A stretch of DNA of 64,000 nucleotides, from the NCBI GenBank assembly GCA_001692895.1, contig KV748186.1, forward strand, positions 2,347,785 to 2,411,784. Reading direction: 5' to 3'. Shown here one piece after another: positions 47,404 to 60,018 of this stretch. Every line of letters begins with the position of its first letter. Position 1 is the first letter of the stretch. The notes under the pieces were generated by a model, which was given only the letters and a program-made list of their open reading frames with translations, was not told the DNA's origin and ran no database searches. A program made the translations under genes and the position numbers. Origin of the DNA: Cenococcum geophilum 1.58 (Eukaryota > Ascomycota > Dothideomycetes > Gloniales > Gloniaceae).

Positions 47404-50400
47404 CTAATTAGTGGTTAACTTTATAGTTATGCTATAGAATAGCTAGGTATTCACTAAGAAGAGACGAGCTACTATACTAGTGCTACTCGTGCTAAGGGAA
47501 GCTGTCTTTTAAGGTTAGAACTGGTCCTAAACCTTAAATAGAACTTTTCCATAAATCTAAGGATCTAAAGGCTAAAACTAGTCTTAAGCCTTCCCTAGAT
47601 TATAGATTCTTGCGTCTATTACGCAGAATAATACACTTTATAAGTCTTCGCGATTTAAGGCTAGAACTAGTCCTAAGCCCTATAATCGCAAATATATATT
47701 ATAAACGCGTACTAAATAACAATTCCTATATCACCAATATTCCCTTCCTCTAAAGATATAACTATGGCTACTCCAAACAACTAGAGAGACTTCTTACTAC
47801 TAGGGGTAGCTATATACGCGAAACTTATTAATAAAGATTGGGACGCATTTACCTTTAATATAATAACCTATACTATAAAATAAGTTAACGGCTTTTTTTT
47901 ATACTATATTCTATTCTACTAAGATAGCTATTACGCCGATTTATAGTTATGGGAATACTTTAGGGAGGATTTTATAGGATAGACCGCCGACATCTAGGCA
48001 CTTAGCAATGTTAATATTATTTAGAATTTTTAAGACTCCCTTTAAAGGAATAGGGTGTATATTACTAAAGACGGTAACCTAATTATTAGTAATATTTACG
48101 CCGTTCTTACTAGTATAGAAGAACTAATATAGACGGAAGCTAAGATTATACGTTAACTACGGAAACCTAAAACTAACCTATATTCTTTAGAAGGCAACTT
48201 TAATTCGGAACGAAACCCCTAAAACGCTACTCTCCTACCTAAAGGTACTCTTCCACCTAAAGGTGCTCTTTCTCTACCTCTACTACCTCTAACTCCTCTA
48301 TCCTAGCCAATTAATAAGCCTCTATTTTAAGAAGTTATAAATTTAATAAAGGTATATTTAGATAAAGAGAAGAAGTTTAGAGGAGAATTGTACGATATGC
48401 TCGGAGTAAAACTATAGGTCTTTTATAACTGCTATAATAAGGTTAAAATTTAACGCTATTAGTTCTATTATGCTTTCTCTATTATATTAAAGGGACGGGC
48501 GGCAATGTTCTATTATAACTATATTGCAGGTAAAAACTATAGCTTTAATGTAATACTTTAGCTTACTAGAGCCTACTTTAAAACCAATAAAAACCGCTAA
48601 CTCTATATATCCGAATGGCGGGAGACTATATTCTAAAGAGTTATCGCTTCTAACCCAATAATAACTTGCCTAGAGTGCCTTTAACTACTCTTTAATAAAC
48701 TCTAGAAAATCTAACGCGGACTTACTAAAACTTACTAAAATAAGAACAGCCTAAGGGACTAGGTTATTTTAGTATACTATAGCGTTCCTAAGTGCAACTT
48801 GGCGCTATATAAACCTATAGACATGTTTAAAGGAGTATATACCAAGCTATGCTCCGCTGTAGGTACTGTAATATAAATATAAGAATCTTAATAGCTCTAT
48901 ACTAAAAGCCCTACCTAACTAAGCGTTCCTAACTAATATAATTATAACTAGACTAATTAAATATATAGCGGCCGTAGTAGGGAATACGGTAAAGGGTATA
49001 ATTAACGTCGACTATAAGGTAATTATAGAGGTCCTTATAGAGGTTTATTTTAAAGTAATTGCTAAAAGAAGTGCTATATTTATAAGAAGCTAAATTGCTA
49101 GTTAACTAGACACTCCCTTAATAAGCGAAAAGAGGCATATAATAAGTTCCATTAAAGTATAAGAAACGTTAGAAATTATAAGGCTACTATAGCCTACTTT
49201 TAAAGCTTCCTGGTTTAATATAAAGGCGTAAAAGATCTTAAGGGTAAGGTTAATAAAACTAAATAGCTCCTTATAGATATAAAAATTAAGGACTACTTAC
49301 CTAACCAATACTTTACTAAGTATGGTAAGGTAAATAGTATATAAACCATCGCTGTTTTTAATAACTAATCTACGCTCCATTTTATTACGAANTTAGATAT
49401 CTTTAANAAGCCAAAGGAGAGCTCNNCGTTTTCCTTTAACGACAGATACTNAGCAAACGTCTTNTATNGTATTATACCGGATACTAGAGCCGCAGGAGTA
49501 TNTATAGTAGGAGAACCTTAAGTTCGAGCCCTTTAGCAGCTTAATAGCTCTATTTAGATTAACTATTTAACGGCAGGCTAACACACAATTAATTTTAGCA
49601 AAGGTACTACAATCTCTCTTAGCATAATTAGGGTTTAAACCCCCTTAGGGTACATTACTTTTTACGTTATTCCCACAAATACCCTATTTTTATTTTATAT
49701 TAGAGATATAGACAAACTAGGCGTTAAGCTTAATAACCTTAAGAATATACTTATATAGGGAGATAATCGGGTGCCTATTATACGTAAGTAGGGTTACCCT
49801 TAGCTGCTCCTTTAATAACTAGAAAAGAGTGTTGCTTAGAGCCATTTAACTAAGTTAGAGTTACGCCAACTACACCGTCGTTTTAGTTACCTATTAGTTC
49901 ACCAATTGCTTAGGGTTCTTTAGCGAGTAGGCTATAAAGTTAAGGTTAAGGCAATTAAGCATCTTATAAAATACTACTACCACTACTAAATAAACTAAAG
50001 GTCCCCTGGCCAATTTAAGTTCACCCTTAAAGATAACTATAACTTTAACTTCTGTATTATTATTGACGTTATATACCTTAGCGGCAAGCTAGTACTCTAA
50101 GTTGTTAACTTCTTAACCTCCTTCTAAGCCGCACGATTCTTAAAGGATATATTAGCTAAGAACGCATAGGATACCCTTTAGTTATATTAGATTAATGTCT
50201 ACCTAGGACCCCCTAATTAAATCGTCCACAACGTAAGAAAGAACTTTTTATCTATAGAGTTCCGACAATAAATAAAGGCAATAGTAATTGAGGTTAAGGA
50301 AGTCCCTGTTAAGGCATATAATAGTATTAAAAAAGTAGAGCAATATTATACGCCATTACGCCACGTATATAAGATTATCTCTTTAGAACTAAAAGATACT

Positions 50401-52994
50401 AGCGAAGAATTTACCTTATAAATGGCTGTTAAAGCTATTAATAATTCCGCTGGCCCGGATGGACTTATACCTATATTACTAGTCTTTAGCGCCTACCTAC
50501 AAATAACTAACAATTCTCTACTATTTCCCTCCATTATATAATAAGCTAAGGCGATTCGCAAGGCAATAAAGGAGGTATAACGCCTCTATGCTATACGCCA
50601 GGTCAATAATATACTAGGAATAAGAAATGGCCTAAATACCTTAACTGCGCTCGATCTGCCACTCCAGTCTAAAGTACGCGTATAGCGTAAAAGGGGAGGA
50701 TAATGCCTTACGGACCCACCTAATTCCGTTTAACTGTTATTAAGCCTTACTACAAAGATAACAATTCCAAGCCTTTATAGGATGCCTTAGAAGATGCCCT
50801 AGAAGAGAACTACGATTAATATGCTCTAGAAGGCGACTACAATCCCGATATAATTATAGTAGATATGCCACAATTACGACGCGGTAGAGGTCGCCCAAAG
50901 GGATTATAAAATTGCTAACACCTTATTAATTTTAAAGAACAATTTATTGCCGCCATTAAGAATAAAGTTAAGTTATTAATAGCCTTTATAATAGCTAAAG
51001 AGAAGGCTAACTTTAAGCTCGCAAAACAGCTCTAAAAGGAAGGTTATATTATAACCCTAGAAGCTCCTTTCTAAGTATCTAATAAGCAGGAGATCAACGG
51101 TCTTATCGCAAGAGGAGTCTTTAAATTCGAGAAATATAACCCTACCAAGTTCGATGGAGTTCGCATCTTTAAGTTAAGAATGGTTAATAAGATTAAGGGT
51201 AAAGCTACTAACGCCCCATTTAAGAAATTAAGGCTTATTATCTAAGGTTACAACAATAATAGTAAAGAGATAATTCTTATACAATCTCCTATAATTTAAC
51301 GAGCTAGTTAGCGAGTTATTATTATATTAGCTCCCTCCTTAATAAAGAATAAAATAGCAGTTTATTTACGAGATATTACTTAAGCCTACACCCAATCAGA
51401 GACGCACCTTTAGCGCTTAATATTAGTATACCTTCCAGAGTAAATTCGCTACTAGTATCCTAAAGATACAATCATAGTTATACTTAAGCCATTATATAAA
51501 ATTGCAGAGGCAGGAACTCACTGGTGGGCTACCTATAGTAAGCACTATAAAGAGAAGCTTTTAATAACTACTTCTATATTTAATCCCTACTTCCTTATTA
51601 CAACCACAGGAACCCTATTTAGAATTGTTGGTATATAAACTAATAATATAATTATCTTAGGAGACAACTAATTCTTAGCTCTTAAAGAGGATAAGCTAGT
51701 AAAGGTAAATCTTATAGCAAAGCTAAAGGAAAAGCTTAACTTAATAACACTATTACTCTTTAATAGATGCATCCTCTCCCTAAACAAGGATTCTATTGCT
51801 TTGCGCTAGAAGGGTTAAGGTAAGAAGATTAACGTTATTAACGTTAATTCCCTAAAGCAAGGATATATAGAGTAACGTGCTCGCGGAGCTTATATTGCTT
51901 CTATCTATTAACCCAAGGCTTTATTTAATCTCTCCATTACCGCCTAATACCAGAAACTAACTAAGGATAATATTCTTGCCCTAAATAAACGTCTTTTCTA
52001 GCAAATAAACTATCTTAATTGGGGACTACTCTACGTGCTTATTAATCTTCCTACTACTAAGCTCTTTATATTTATTAATAGATCGTTTATAAATAATAAA
52101 GATTTTAGCTCCTAGTTAGGATATAAGATTATTATTGCGAATAAATTTACTAGAGAGAATAACTTCATAATCTATAGCAATCTTATTTATTAGAGCTTAA
52201 CTAAGAGTAAGCGCGTTACCTAAAGTGTTTTGGCGTTAGAGATATATAAAATAGTTAGCAGAGTTAATATAGCAATTGCAATTAGAACTACCCTAAAGAT
52301 AATTATAGATTAACTCGAACTTCCCGTTATCCCTATAATTATATACACCGATTTATTTTCCCTCTATAAGTATTTAGTTAAGCTTAGTACTATAAAGGAG
52401 AAGCGCCTTATAATTAATATTATGGCACTTTAGCAATCCTATAAGCGTTAAGAACTCTTTAAGATTTAATAAATTAATAGCTAAGATAACCTAGCAGATA
52501 TAATAATAAAGGCGAACCTAAATAAGGCACTAAAGACCGTTTAATAATATAAATACTCTATAATATTATTAAGTTTAAAGGTTAGGTTAAAAGGAGTCCC
52601 TAGAAATTTCTTAGTTATATAAGGTCTTAAGCATATCTTAGGGAACTTTAACTAGCAGTTAAAGTTGTCTAATTAGTTAAAATTCTACAAAACAAACCTT
52701 ACTAACTTAAACTAGCTATATAAGGATTTTCCATCCCTAGGATAAAAAATCGCTATTAGCTCGCCTTACCGCTAGCGCCTTAGCGGCCCCCTACTAATAA
52801 AATACCTACCCCATAACTTATAAGCAAGAAAGTACCACGTACTAAAAGGCAAACTTTAGAATAAGCGAGACTAATATCCGCATTACAATAGCAACTCGTA
52901 GTAATTATAAAATTCTTTTATTTTCATTTTACTAGTTAAGCGGTATAATCAGTATAAAGATAGCAAACCATAAAAGAAGAGTTGCTATAGTATT

Positions 52995-53244
52995 TATTGG
53001 GATATAAAGGCAGAAATGCTCCCCATACTATATAAGGTTAGGTTATTACCGTTTTATACTTATAGCTAAAGTATGCCGTTTTATATACGGCAAAGTTGCA
53101 TTATAATTGCCGCCGCGCGCACTAGCGTGCTGAGGAACCTTAAGTTCCTAACCCAGACTTCTTAAAAGAAGAAAATAGAACAAATTATTATACTTATCTA
53201 CGCAACCGTAGCTACGTAATATCCCCCTTATGTAACCCAACAGT
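52995..53244 (+). repeat. 3' LTR of copia element 2
   Basis: 250 bp, TATTGGGATA start (RIP-altered TGTTGGG) and AACCCAACA end, followed by GTCTT. Shares the GAGGAACCTTAAGTTCCT palindrome with the 5' LTR. Confidence 0.92.
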
Positions 53245-53249
53245 CTTTA

Positions 53250-53385
53250 AATTCTTCTTTAATATCACATACATAGTGACGCTATTAAGTAGGGCTATAT
53301 ATAACATGCTTAATATAGGAAGGCTTATTAGATAGATTAACTAAGGATACGTAGATAGCAAAGGTAACTAGCGTGCAACTCGAAG
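53250..53385. other. Short AT-rich stretch between copia 2 and TIR element copy 2
   Basis: No coding sense or repeat that I recognise. It is the right-hand continuation of the host DNA into which the copia inserted. Confidence 0.4.
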
Positions 53386-53654
53386 CATCAGAAAATTTTA
53401 ATTAAGAGCACAGTTAGGTACGCAGAGTGTCGTAAAACCGGGGTCTGCAAAACCTGCATAAAGTCGCGATCTAGCAGAATATAATTACGGCAACTGACAG
53501 CGATTTGTCGACAATACGAATAGGTCTAAAACCCACATAAAGTCCCCGCAAAATTGCAACCCGTTTAAGTAGACCATAAAATTTGGCTGCAACAAAATAC
53601 GCAACAAAAATACTAGAAAGCACGTACACGAAAATCGACACCAAAAAGACTCTG

Positions 53655-54335
53655 AGCACGAAGGTCTCATGCACAAAGCTCTGATACACAAAGCCCTGCA
53701 CGAACCCCGCACGAAGGCTCTGCACAAAGCTCTACAGCAAGCTCTGCAAGAAGATATGCACGAAGCTCTGCACGAGGCTCTGAACAATAACTCTAACCAC
53801 GAAGCTCTGCACGAAGCTAGGCTACGAAGATCTTAGTCACAAGAGCTTCAGCTCGATTAAAATTAGGAGGCTCTATACAAGGAATATGCATCGAAGCATC
53901 TACACAATGGCTCTGCACGGAAGCATCTACACGAAGATCTGCAAGACAGCACTACACGAAAGCTCTGCACCAAGCTCAACACGAGATATGCACGAACATA
54001 TACACGAAGCTTTGCACCAAGACTCTGACACGAGTAGCTTTGCAAACCAAGCTCTACACAGAAAAAGCCTCCGCTAACGAAGCTCTGCCACGAAGCTCTA
54101 TACGAAGCACTGCGTATAAGAGGCTCTGCTACGAGGCGCTGCACGAAGCTCTACACTGAGGCTCTGACAACGAAGCTCCTACTACGAAGCTCCACAGCGA
54201 AGCTCTACACGAGGCCCTAGGCACGAAGCTCTACAAGAAGCTCTGGAACGAAGCTCTAGCACAAAGCGTATCCTACTAAAGCTTTGAACGAGGTCTACTG
54301 ACACGAAGGCTCTATACGAACCTGCTGCGTATGCA
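53655..54335. repeat. Degenerate 12-bp repeat field
   Basis: Irregularly spaced CACGAAGCTCTG units with insertions and substitutions, the decayed flank of the array to the right. Confidence 0.75.
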
Positions 54336-54745
54336 GAGGCACGGCACGAGACACGAGGCTCTATACGAAGCTCTGCGTACAGAGGCTCTGTACGAGGCTC
54401 TGCACGAAGCTCTACACGAGGCTCTGCACGAAGCTCTACACGAAGCTCTGCACGAAGCTCTACACAAAGCTCTGCACGAAGCTTTGCGCGAGGCTCTACA
54501 CAAAGCTCTATACAAAGCTTTGCACAAGGCTCTGCATGAGGCTCTACACGAAGCTCTGCACGAAGCTCTACACAAGGCTCTACACGAAGCTCTACGTACA
54601 GAGGCTCTGCACGAGGCTTTGCGCGAAGCTCTACATACGGAGGCTCTACACAAAGCTCTGCACGAAGCTCTACACGAAGCTCTACATACAGAGGCTCTAT
54701 ATGAGGCTTTACGCGACATACGGAGGCTCTACACGAAGCTTTGCA
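54336..54745. repeat. 12-bp minisatellite (CTCTGCACGAAG)n, about 33 units
   Basis: Regular array of 12-bp units with interspersed CTCTGCGTACAGAGG variants that contain a small palindrome (CTCTGYGTACAGAG). The 12-bp period keeps several frames open on both strands (Glu-Ala-Leu-His and Cys-Arg-Ala-Ser repeats), which I regard as artefacts. Confidence 0.93.
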
Positions 54746-54892
54746 TCAGGTCCCCGCTATATTCCCAATAGCCTCTACACGTGCCTCTGCCAAGTATACC
54801 CCTTATCTATATACCTAGGTAGCCACCTTATTTTTTACCCTTCCTTCCTTATATCCTCCCTACCTAGGGAGGCACCAGAACGGCAGCCAGCT

Positions 54893-54975
54893 GAGGACCN
54901 TCGCCAGAACCAGACGACCGTCAACCGTCGCCAGAACCAGACGACCGTCAACCATCGCTAGAGCTAGACAACCAC
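54893..54975. repeat. Short 20-bp minisatellite (CGTCGCCAGAACCAGACGAC)n
   Basis: About four units, counterpart of the 16-unit array at 32008-32335. Confidence 0.85.
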
Positions 54976-55089
54976 CGTTCAAATATACAGCCAGCAAACG
55001 GCCGTAGAGAACGATTCAAATTAATACAATTAATCGATTAATTAAATCAGGCGGAGCCTTTAATCGGGCCAACCTTTCCCCCAAATTAC

Positions 55090-55325
55090 AGATAGGTAGG
55101 CATAGACAGTAGCACAGATAGGAGGCACAGATGGTAGGCATAGACGGTAGGTATAGATAGGTAGGCATAAACAGGTAGCATAGATAGGTAGGTACAGATA
55201 GGTAGGCACAGACAGTAGGCATAGATAGGTAGGTATAGATAGTAGGCATAGACAGTAGGCATAGGCAGGTAGATATAGGTAGGTACAGATAGATAGATAG
55301 ATAGGTAGGTAGGCAGGCAGGTAGG
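55090..55325. repeat. AGGTAGGCAYAGAYAG-type minisatellite
   Basis: Irregular tandem units of 12-18 bp built on GGTAGGCA and ATAGAYAGGTAG, the counterpart of the 18-bp array at 32425-32645. Confidence 0.85.
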
Positions 55326-55444
55326 CACTAGGCCTAGTTAGGAAATCGGTATATAGCTAGTAGATTATTAGGAATACCACTAATTAATAATTTAGAGCCT
55401 TTGTAAAGGGTATCCCCCTTATCTTAATTACTTAATAAATAGCT

Positions 55445-55555
55445 TTACATTTTATATAGTTATATAGGAATATAAAATATACAAAATATAAAATATATAA
55501 AATGTGTAAAATGTATAAAATATATAAAATATACAAAACGTATAAAATATATAGG
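55445..55555. repeat. AATATAYAAA short tandem repeat
   Basis: About ten units of TATAAAATATA(C/T)AAAA type, inside the right half of TIR element copy 2. Confidence 0.75.
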
Positions 55556-55757
55556 CTCTGCGCGTTTACTGCGAGTTGCTATAAAATGCGTAGGCTCTAT
55601 GTAGTTTACTGCAAGTTACTGCAAAATATGTAGGCTCTATGCAGTTTGCTGCAAAATGTGCAAACCGCATAAGACTATATACGACTGCCGCGACCGTACA
55701 GTTTGCCGCAAATTGCCGCAAACTGCAACAACGAGCCCGAAATTTTTTTTCCTGATG

Positions 55758-55914
55758 ATACTTATTCTCTTAAAGCTTTCTCACTATATTAAATATAGGC
55801 TTATATCAATCCTTCCTCTAGTGCTTTATAATATAGAGTTTCCAATATAATGGATAAAGGAGGACTAACGCGGCGTATACAGGAGTTTTATTAGTAAGCT
55901 TATAATATTTATAA
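55758..55914. other. AT-rich junction between TIR element copy 2 and gypsy E
   Basis: Short stretch without an assignable feature; gypsy E similarity to element C starts at about 55915. Confidence 0.4.
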
Positions 55915-56156
55915 AAGGCGTATTAGCTCGTAATATAACTTATACATCTTTCTATAATTGCTTAATGTTAAACAACTCTTTTATTTAGTTATATATAAAA
56001 GTCTTCCTATTTATTATTATATCGCTACCTATACTACTTTTAGTATAGCTCTATAAGCGTATATAATCTATCTATAAGAAAGTATCTTATTATTACTATA
56101 TTATAATAGCCCTTTATATACCGTTCTTTAAATCTAGTTAAAACCCCTAGGTCCTT

Positions 56157-56575
56157 TATTACAGACCTTATATTAATAGTAGTATAACTACTAAGAAGAG
56201 ATATAAGCGGGTTAGTTAAGATAGTATAGGAGGCGCTGGAACTGATTAAGCCATAGGATAAGGGGTAGCCGAGTTACGTGGCGAGTTACGTTATAAGTTC
56301 GGAACGTAGGAACGTAGGAATATAAGAACGCGACGTACTAACGTACTAATGTACTAATGTACTAAACCTTTACTATAGGGAGGAGTTATATATTTAAGGA
56401 CATATGGTCTCTATAGATAGTTTCTCTTTTTTATAGTAAATCTTAGAATATAATTAGAGTTAATCTATTAGGTAACTACTCCACCAATTATTATTACGTT
56501 ATTGACTTCTTATTTACCTATATACCTAGCCTATTAATAAGTCTACAGTAGTTTCTGCTATAAGGCTTTATTATA
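56157..56575 (+). repeat. Solo LTR of the E subfamily
   Basis: 419 bp, TATTACAGACC to GGCTTTATTATA, with 5-bp duplication TCCTT (56152-56156 and 56576-56580). It matches the E LTR at 60706-61120 in reverse orientation and more distantly the A-C LTRs. A complete duplication around a single LTR indicates LTR-LTR recombination of a former full element. Confidence 0.9.
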
Positions 56576-57717
56576 TCCTTCTCTTATTCTAATTCTTTAA
56601 GCCACTTTACTCTAGGCGTGCCTATTTTAGGCCTATTAGTAATCTTTTATAAGGTGCTCTATTTCTTAGTCTACTTAGTATCTTTAGCCCTTAGTAACTT
56701 TTTTATTCTTGCTACACTTTAATCTAATTTTTAAATTATATTTAGTTTTCTCCTAGTTTATATCTAGCTATTAGATTCTCTTAATACTTAAACTTTATAA
56801 TTCTAGTATTAGTTATTTAACTTTAAGGCTAAATATTTTATTTACCTAATATAGGTGCCCTTATTCGTTCTTTAAATTCTTAGTTCCCTAAAAACCTTTA
56901 TCTTATACTTATTTATTTATCTTTAAACTAAGCTACTACTCTTGCCTATTAGTTCTTATTTATTATAGGTTCTTAAGCCTCTCTTATCCCATCTTAAGAA
57001 TCCCAAGTCTTTAGCCTTTTATCTTTATTAAGTACTAAAATAGCTCGCTATTCTACTTCTCTTGCGTTTTATAAAGTAATAGATATTATATTTAATAGAG
57101 TCTTAATCCCTATTGCTAATCCTTCCTCTATAGTAGATTTAACCTCTATCTCTATTATTGTGTCCTTAAGGTCTGCGTACTCCTAGTAAGTTGCCTTTAT
57201 TACCTTATTGTCGCTACTAATAGTCTAATTGTCTTAATCCTTAAGTTCTATTACCCTTTAGTAGAACTAGTGCGTAAGAACTTTCTTTACTAACTACTAA
57301 CTAAATATACCATCTTAGCCCTAATCTAGTTTATAGAGTTAATCTTATTCTTTATCTAACTCTTTAATACCCTAGAGTTCTCTTAACTTAGGCTCTTATA
57401 GCTAATAGCTTACGCTATACTTAGCGTCCTTATAAACTTAGTATACGTTATTATAATAAAACGCAAAACTTTTAATTAAATACTCTTTTGTTTCTCGCAG
57501 CATATTATTATTCCTCTATATATATATTGTCTATTAGCCTAGTTCCCTTTACCACGTAATTATTTTAACTACCTTTATAGTCTTTAGTAAAGTAATTATA
57601 TTTCCTACAGTTTATATAAGCCCCTTTTTTATACTACTTTTCTTATTATAGAGTCCGCCTAAATATTTTCTACTACTAAGATTCCTAGTTTAGCCTTTAC
57701 TACTTAGCCCCTAATTA

Positions 57718-58735
57718 GTAGTAGTTCTTTAATTAACGTCTAATACGGATCCTATCTTGGCCCACGCAGACTACTCCGTCATAGGGGGGAAAACTTATAA
57801 TTTATATGAAGAAAACCCTGCAGTTGGGGGAGGAAAAACCCTATAAGCAGCCTTAGTAGGATAAAAAACCCCAATTTGCCATATTTGCACGTAGCAGCGG
57901 CCCTACGGGCCTACTGCACGTCCTCCTCCTTAGATATTTTGAACTCCTTAGGAACCACTACTTCCTTCTCTAGCTTATTAAAGCTAGGGTTTACTACGTC
58001 CTAGCTAGGCCTTGCTAATCAATTGCTGTGTCTTATTATCTCTTTATGTCCTATATCTTGCCCATCCCCTATATGCTATCTCTTATATAGACCACTGCCA
58101 TATACGCCTTACCCCCCCCCCCCTAGAGCCATCGAAGGCGTAAGGGGGATTTATCTATTCTAACTACCGTAATACTAATAAGCAAGCGGGATATTATATA
58201 TCTGGGTATCTTTTATACCTAAGCCCTAGCTAGGCCCTCTCTAAGGGTCACTACTCCGTTAAAAGAAGATAGGGAAAACCGTAGGTCGCAATCTAAGCTG
58301 CTAGGTAGTATTTGGTAGTTAAAAACGGCGAGTAACCGCATGCTTCGCGGGCGACTGCCCTAGGGGTTAGGAGGGGCCGTATATTTGCTCGTTTGTTCAT
58401 TCGCTTATACGCTCGTTCGTCCATTAATATAAGGTTATTAATGCTTTCTATTGGGGGCTAGGGGATGCTTTTAAAAGCTGTTTATCCATGTTGGATTATA
58501 TAGGTGCTTAGTAGGAGAACTAGTGGCTATATTATAAAGGGGTACCGTTAGTAGTGGTTTTTAAGATCTTACCATCCCATATAAAAACTTTTCACTACGC
58601 CCCATAACGCATACAACTACTAGGTCCTACTTACACGCGCTATATAAGGTCTCTGCGTTAGCTCTAGGTCTAAACTTCGAAGACCTAGGTTTGTAGCCGT
58701 TACTACGTATAGGTGCAGAATCTGTTTTCGATGGC
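57718..58735 (-). mobile_element. LINE-mobilised 1.02-kb non-coding element, copy 1
   Basis: 1,018-bp insertion in gypsy E flanked by the 15-bp duplication CTTAGCCCCTAATTA (57703-57717 and 58736-58750). Read on the minus strand it starts GGCCATCGAAAAC and ends GTTAATTAAAGAACTAC. It is a near copy, inverted, of 58998-60018. No inverted ends, no protein. The 14-15 bp duplication and fixed 3' end point to target-primed reverse transcription by a LINE. Confidence 0.82.
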
Positions 58736-58997
58736 CTTAGCCCCTAATTACCTAATCCTTAACCTCTAGGTTTCTAAAATTTCTTATTTTATTATTTTAT
58801 TTCTTTAATACCGCTTAGGTTTATTAGCTCTACGCTATACTATAGTCTAAACACTTATTCTATCTTCTTTATATATATTTGTCCTTGCTATATTCTGCTA
58901 AATTTATCGCTTTAATACAGCTAGTTATCTACTTTAATAGCTTACTTAATTAGCTCTCTTATATCGCTTAGATCGTCTATTAGTATTATAATAGCTT

Positions 58998-60018
58998 GGC
59001 CGTCGAAATCGGACTCTGTACCTGTACGTGGTGACGGCTACGAACCTGGTCTTCGAAGTTCAGATCTAGAGCCAACGCAGAGATGTCGCACAGCGTGCGG
59101 ACAGGACCTGGTGGTGGTTGTAGGCGTCGAGGGCGGTGGTGAAAATTTTTCAGATGGTGAGATCTTAAAAACCACTACTGTTGGCCCTCTATAATACGAC
59201 GACTACTACACTGTTCTATCCAGGGCACCTATACGATCTAACATAGATAAGCGGTTTTCGATAATATCCCTAAAAAACCCCAATGGAAAGCATCGACGAC
59301 CTCATATTAATGAATAGATAAGCGCAAACGAACGAACAAACGAGCAAATATACGGCCCCTCCTAACCCCCAGGGTAATTGCCCGCGGAGCATGCGGTTAC
59401 TTACTGTACTACCGTAATACTACTAAAAGGCAGCTGGATAACCCCGTACGGTTTTCCTTGTCTCCTCTTGATGGAGTGGTGCCCTTAGAGAGGGCCTAGT
59501 GACTAGGGCCTAGGCACAAAAGATACCCAGATATATATATACACACATCCCGCTTTCGTCTTTTGGTATTAGGATGGTAGAACAGATAAATCCCCCTTAC
59601 GCCTTTAATAGGCCTTAGGGGGGGGGGAGGTAAGGCGTATTGGTAATAGTTAATAAGAGATAGCATATAGGGGGTGGTTAAGATATGGGACACAACTACA
59701 AGCGTACGGCAATCGATCAGCAAGGCCTAGCTAGGATATAGTAAACCCTAGCTTTAGATAAGCTAGAGAAGGAAGTAATGGTTTCTAAGGAGTTTAAAAC
59801 ATCCAAGGAGGAGGACGTAGCTATAGGCCTATAGGGCCGCACTACGTGCAAACATGGCAATTTAGGGTTTTTCATCCGACTGAGGTGGCTTATAGGGTTT
59901 TTCCTTCCCCTAACTGCAGGGTTTTCTTTATGTAAACTATAAGTTTTCCCCCTGTGACGGAGTAGTCTGCGTGGGCCTAGATAGGATCCGTATCAGACGT
60001 TAATTAAAGAGTTACTAC
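58998..60018 (+). mobile_element. LINE-mobilised 1.02-kb non-coding element, copy 2
   Basis: 1,021-bp insertion flanked by the 14-bp duplication TATTATAATAGCTT (58984-58997 and 60019-60032). It starts GGCCGTCGAAATCGG and ends GTTAATTAAAGAGTTACTAC, the same ends as copy 1. Both copies contain a C/G-run (CCCCCCCCC about 58116; GGGGGGGGG about 59620). Together they form a one-kilobase inverted repeat around 250 bp of gypsy gag. Confidence 0.84.

Larger units (their letters stand above)
47187..53244 (+). mobile_element. Ty1/copia element 2, complete, RIP-inactivated
   Basis: 6.06-kb element with duplication GTCTT (47182-47186 and 53245-53249). LTRs 47187-47403 and 52995-53244. Plus-strand domains, all with in-frame stops: gag from ATG about 47764 (MATPNNQRDFLLLG-like) to about 48900; integrase region about 49850-50350 (QFKFTLKDNYNFNFCIIIDV); reverse transcriptase about 51090-51700 (GVFKFEKYNPTKFDGVRIFK); RNase H about 51880-52450 (ARGAYIASIY, later EIYKIV). 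The integrase-before-RT order defines copia. The 10-bp ACTAATTAGT at the 5' LTR end is shared with copia element 1. N bases cluster at 49392-49502. Confidence 0.92.
53386..55757. mobile_element. Minisatellite-bearing TIR element, copy 2 (about 2.4 kb)
   Basis: Same modular order as 31407-32964: left subterminal sequence, 12-bp array, conserved spacer, 20-bp array, then an array of AGGTAGGCAY-type units. Ends resemble copy 1: CATCAGAAAATTTT at 53386 and, inverted, CATCAGGAAAA at 55757, against CATCGGGAAAATAT. No target duplication could be found. The right subterminal part (about 55556-55735) has repeated GCAGTTTGCNGCAAATTG-type motifs. The 12-bp array has expanded more than threefold relative to copy 1. 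Confidence 0.6.

Noticed and set aside
54312..54961. Long repetitive frames (Glu-Ala-Leu-His on plus, Cys-Arg-Ala-Ser on minus)
   Set aside because: They are produced by a 12-bp tandem repeat, which leaves all frames open; no start context or non-repetitive domain.
57718..60018. A single DNA transposon with 1-kb terminal inverted repeats
   Set aside because: Each arm has its own 14-15 bp duplication and the spacer is host gypsy sequence, so two separate insertions fit better.
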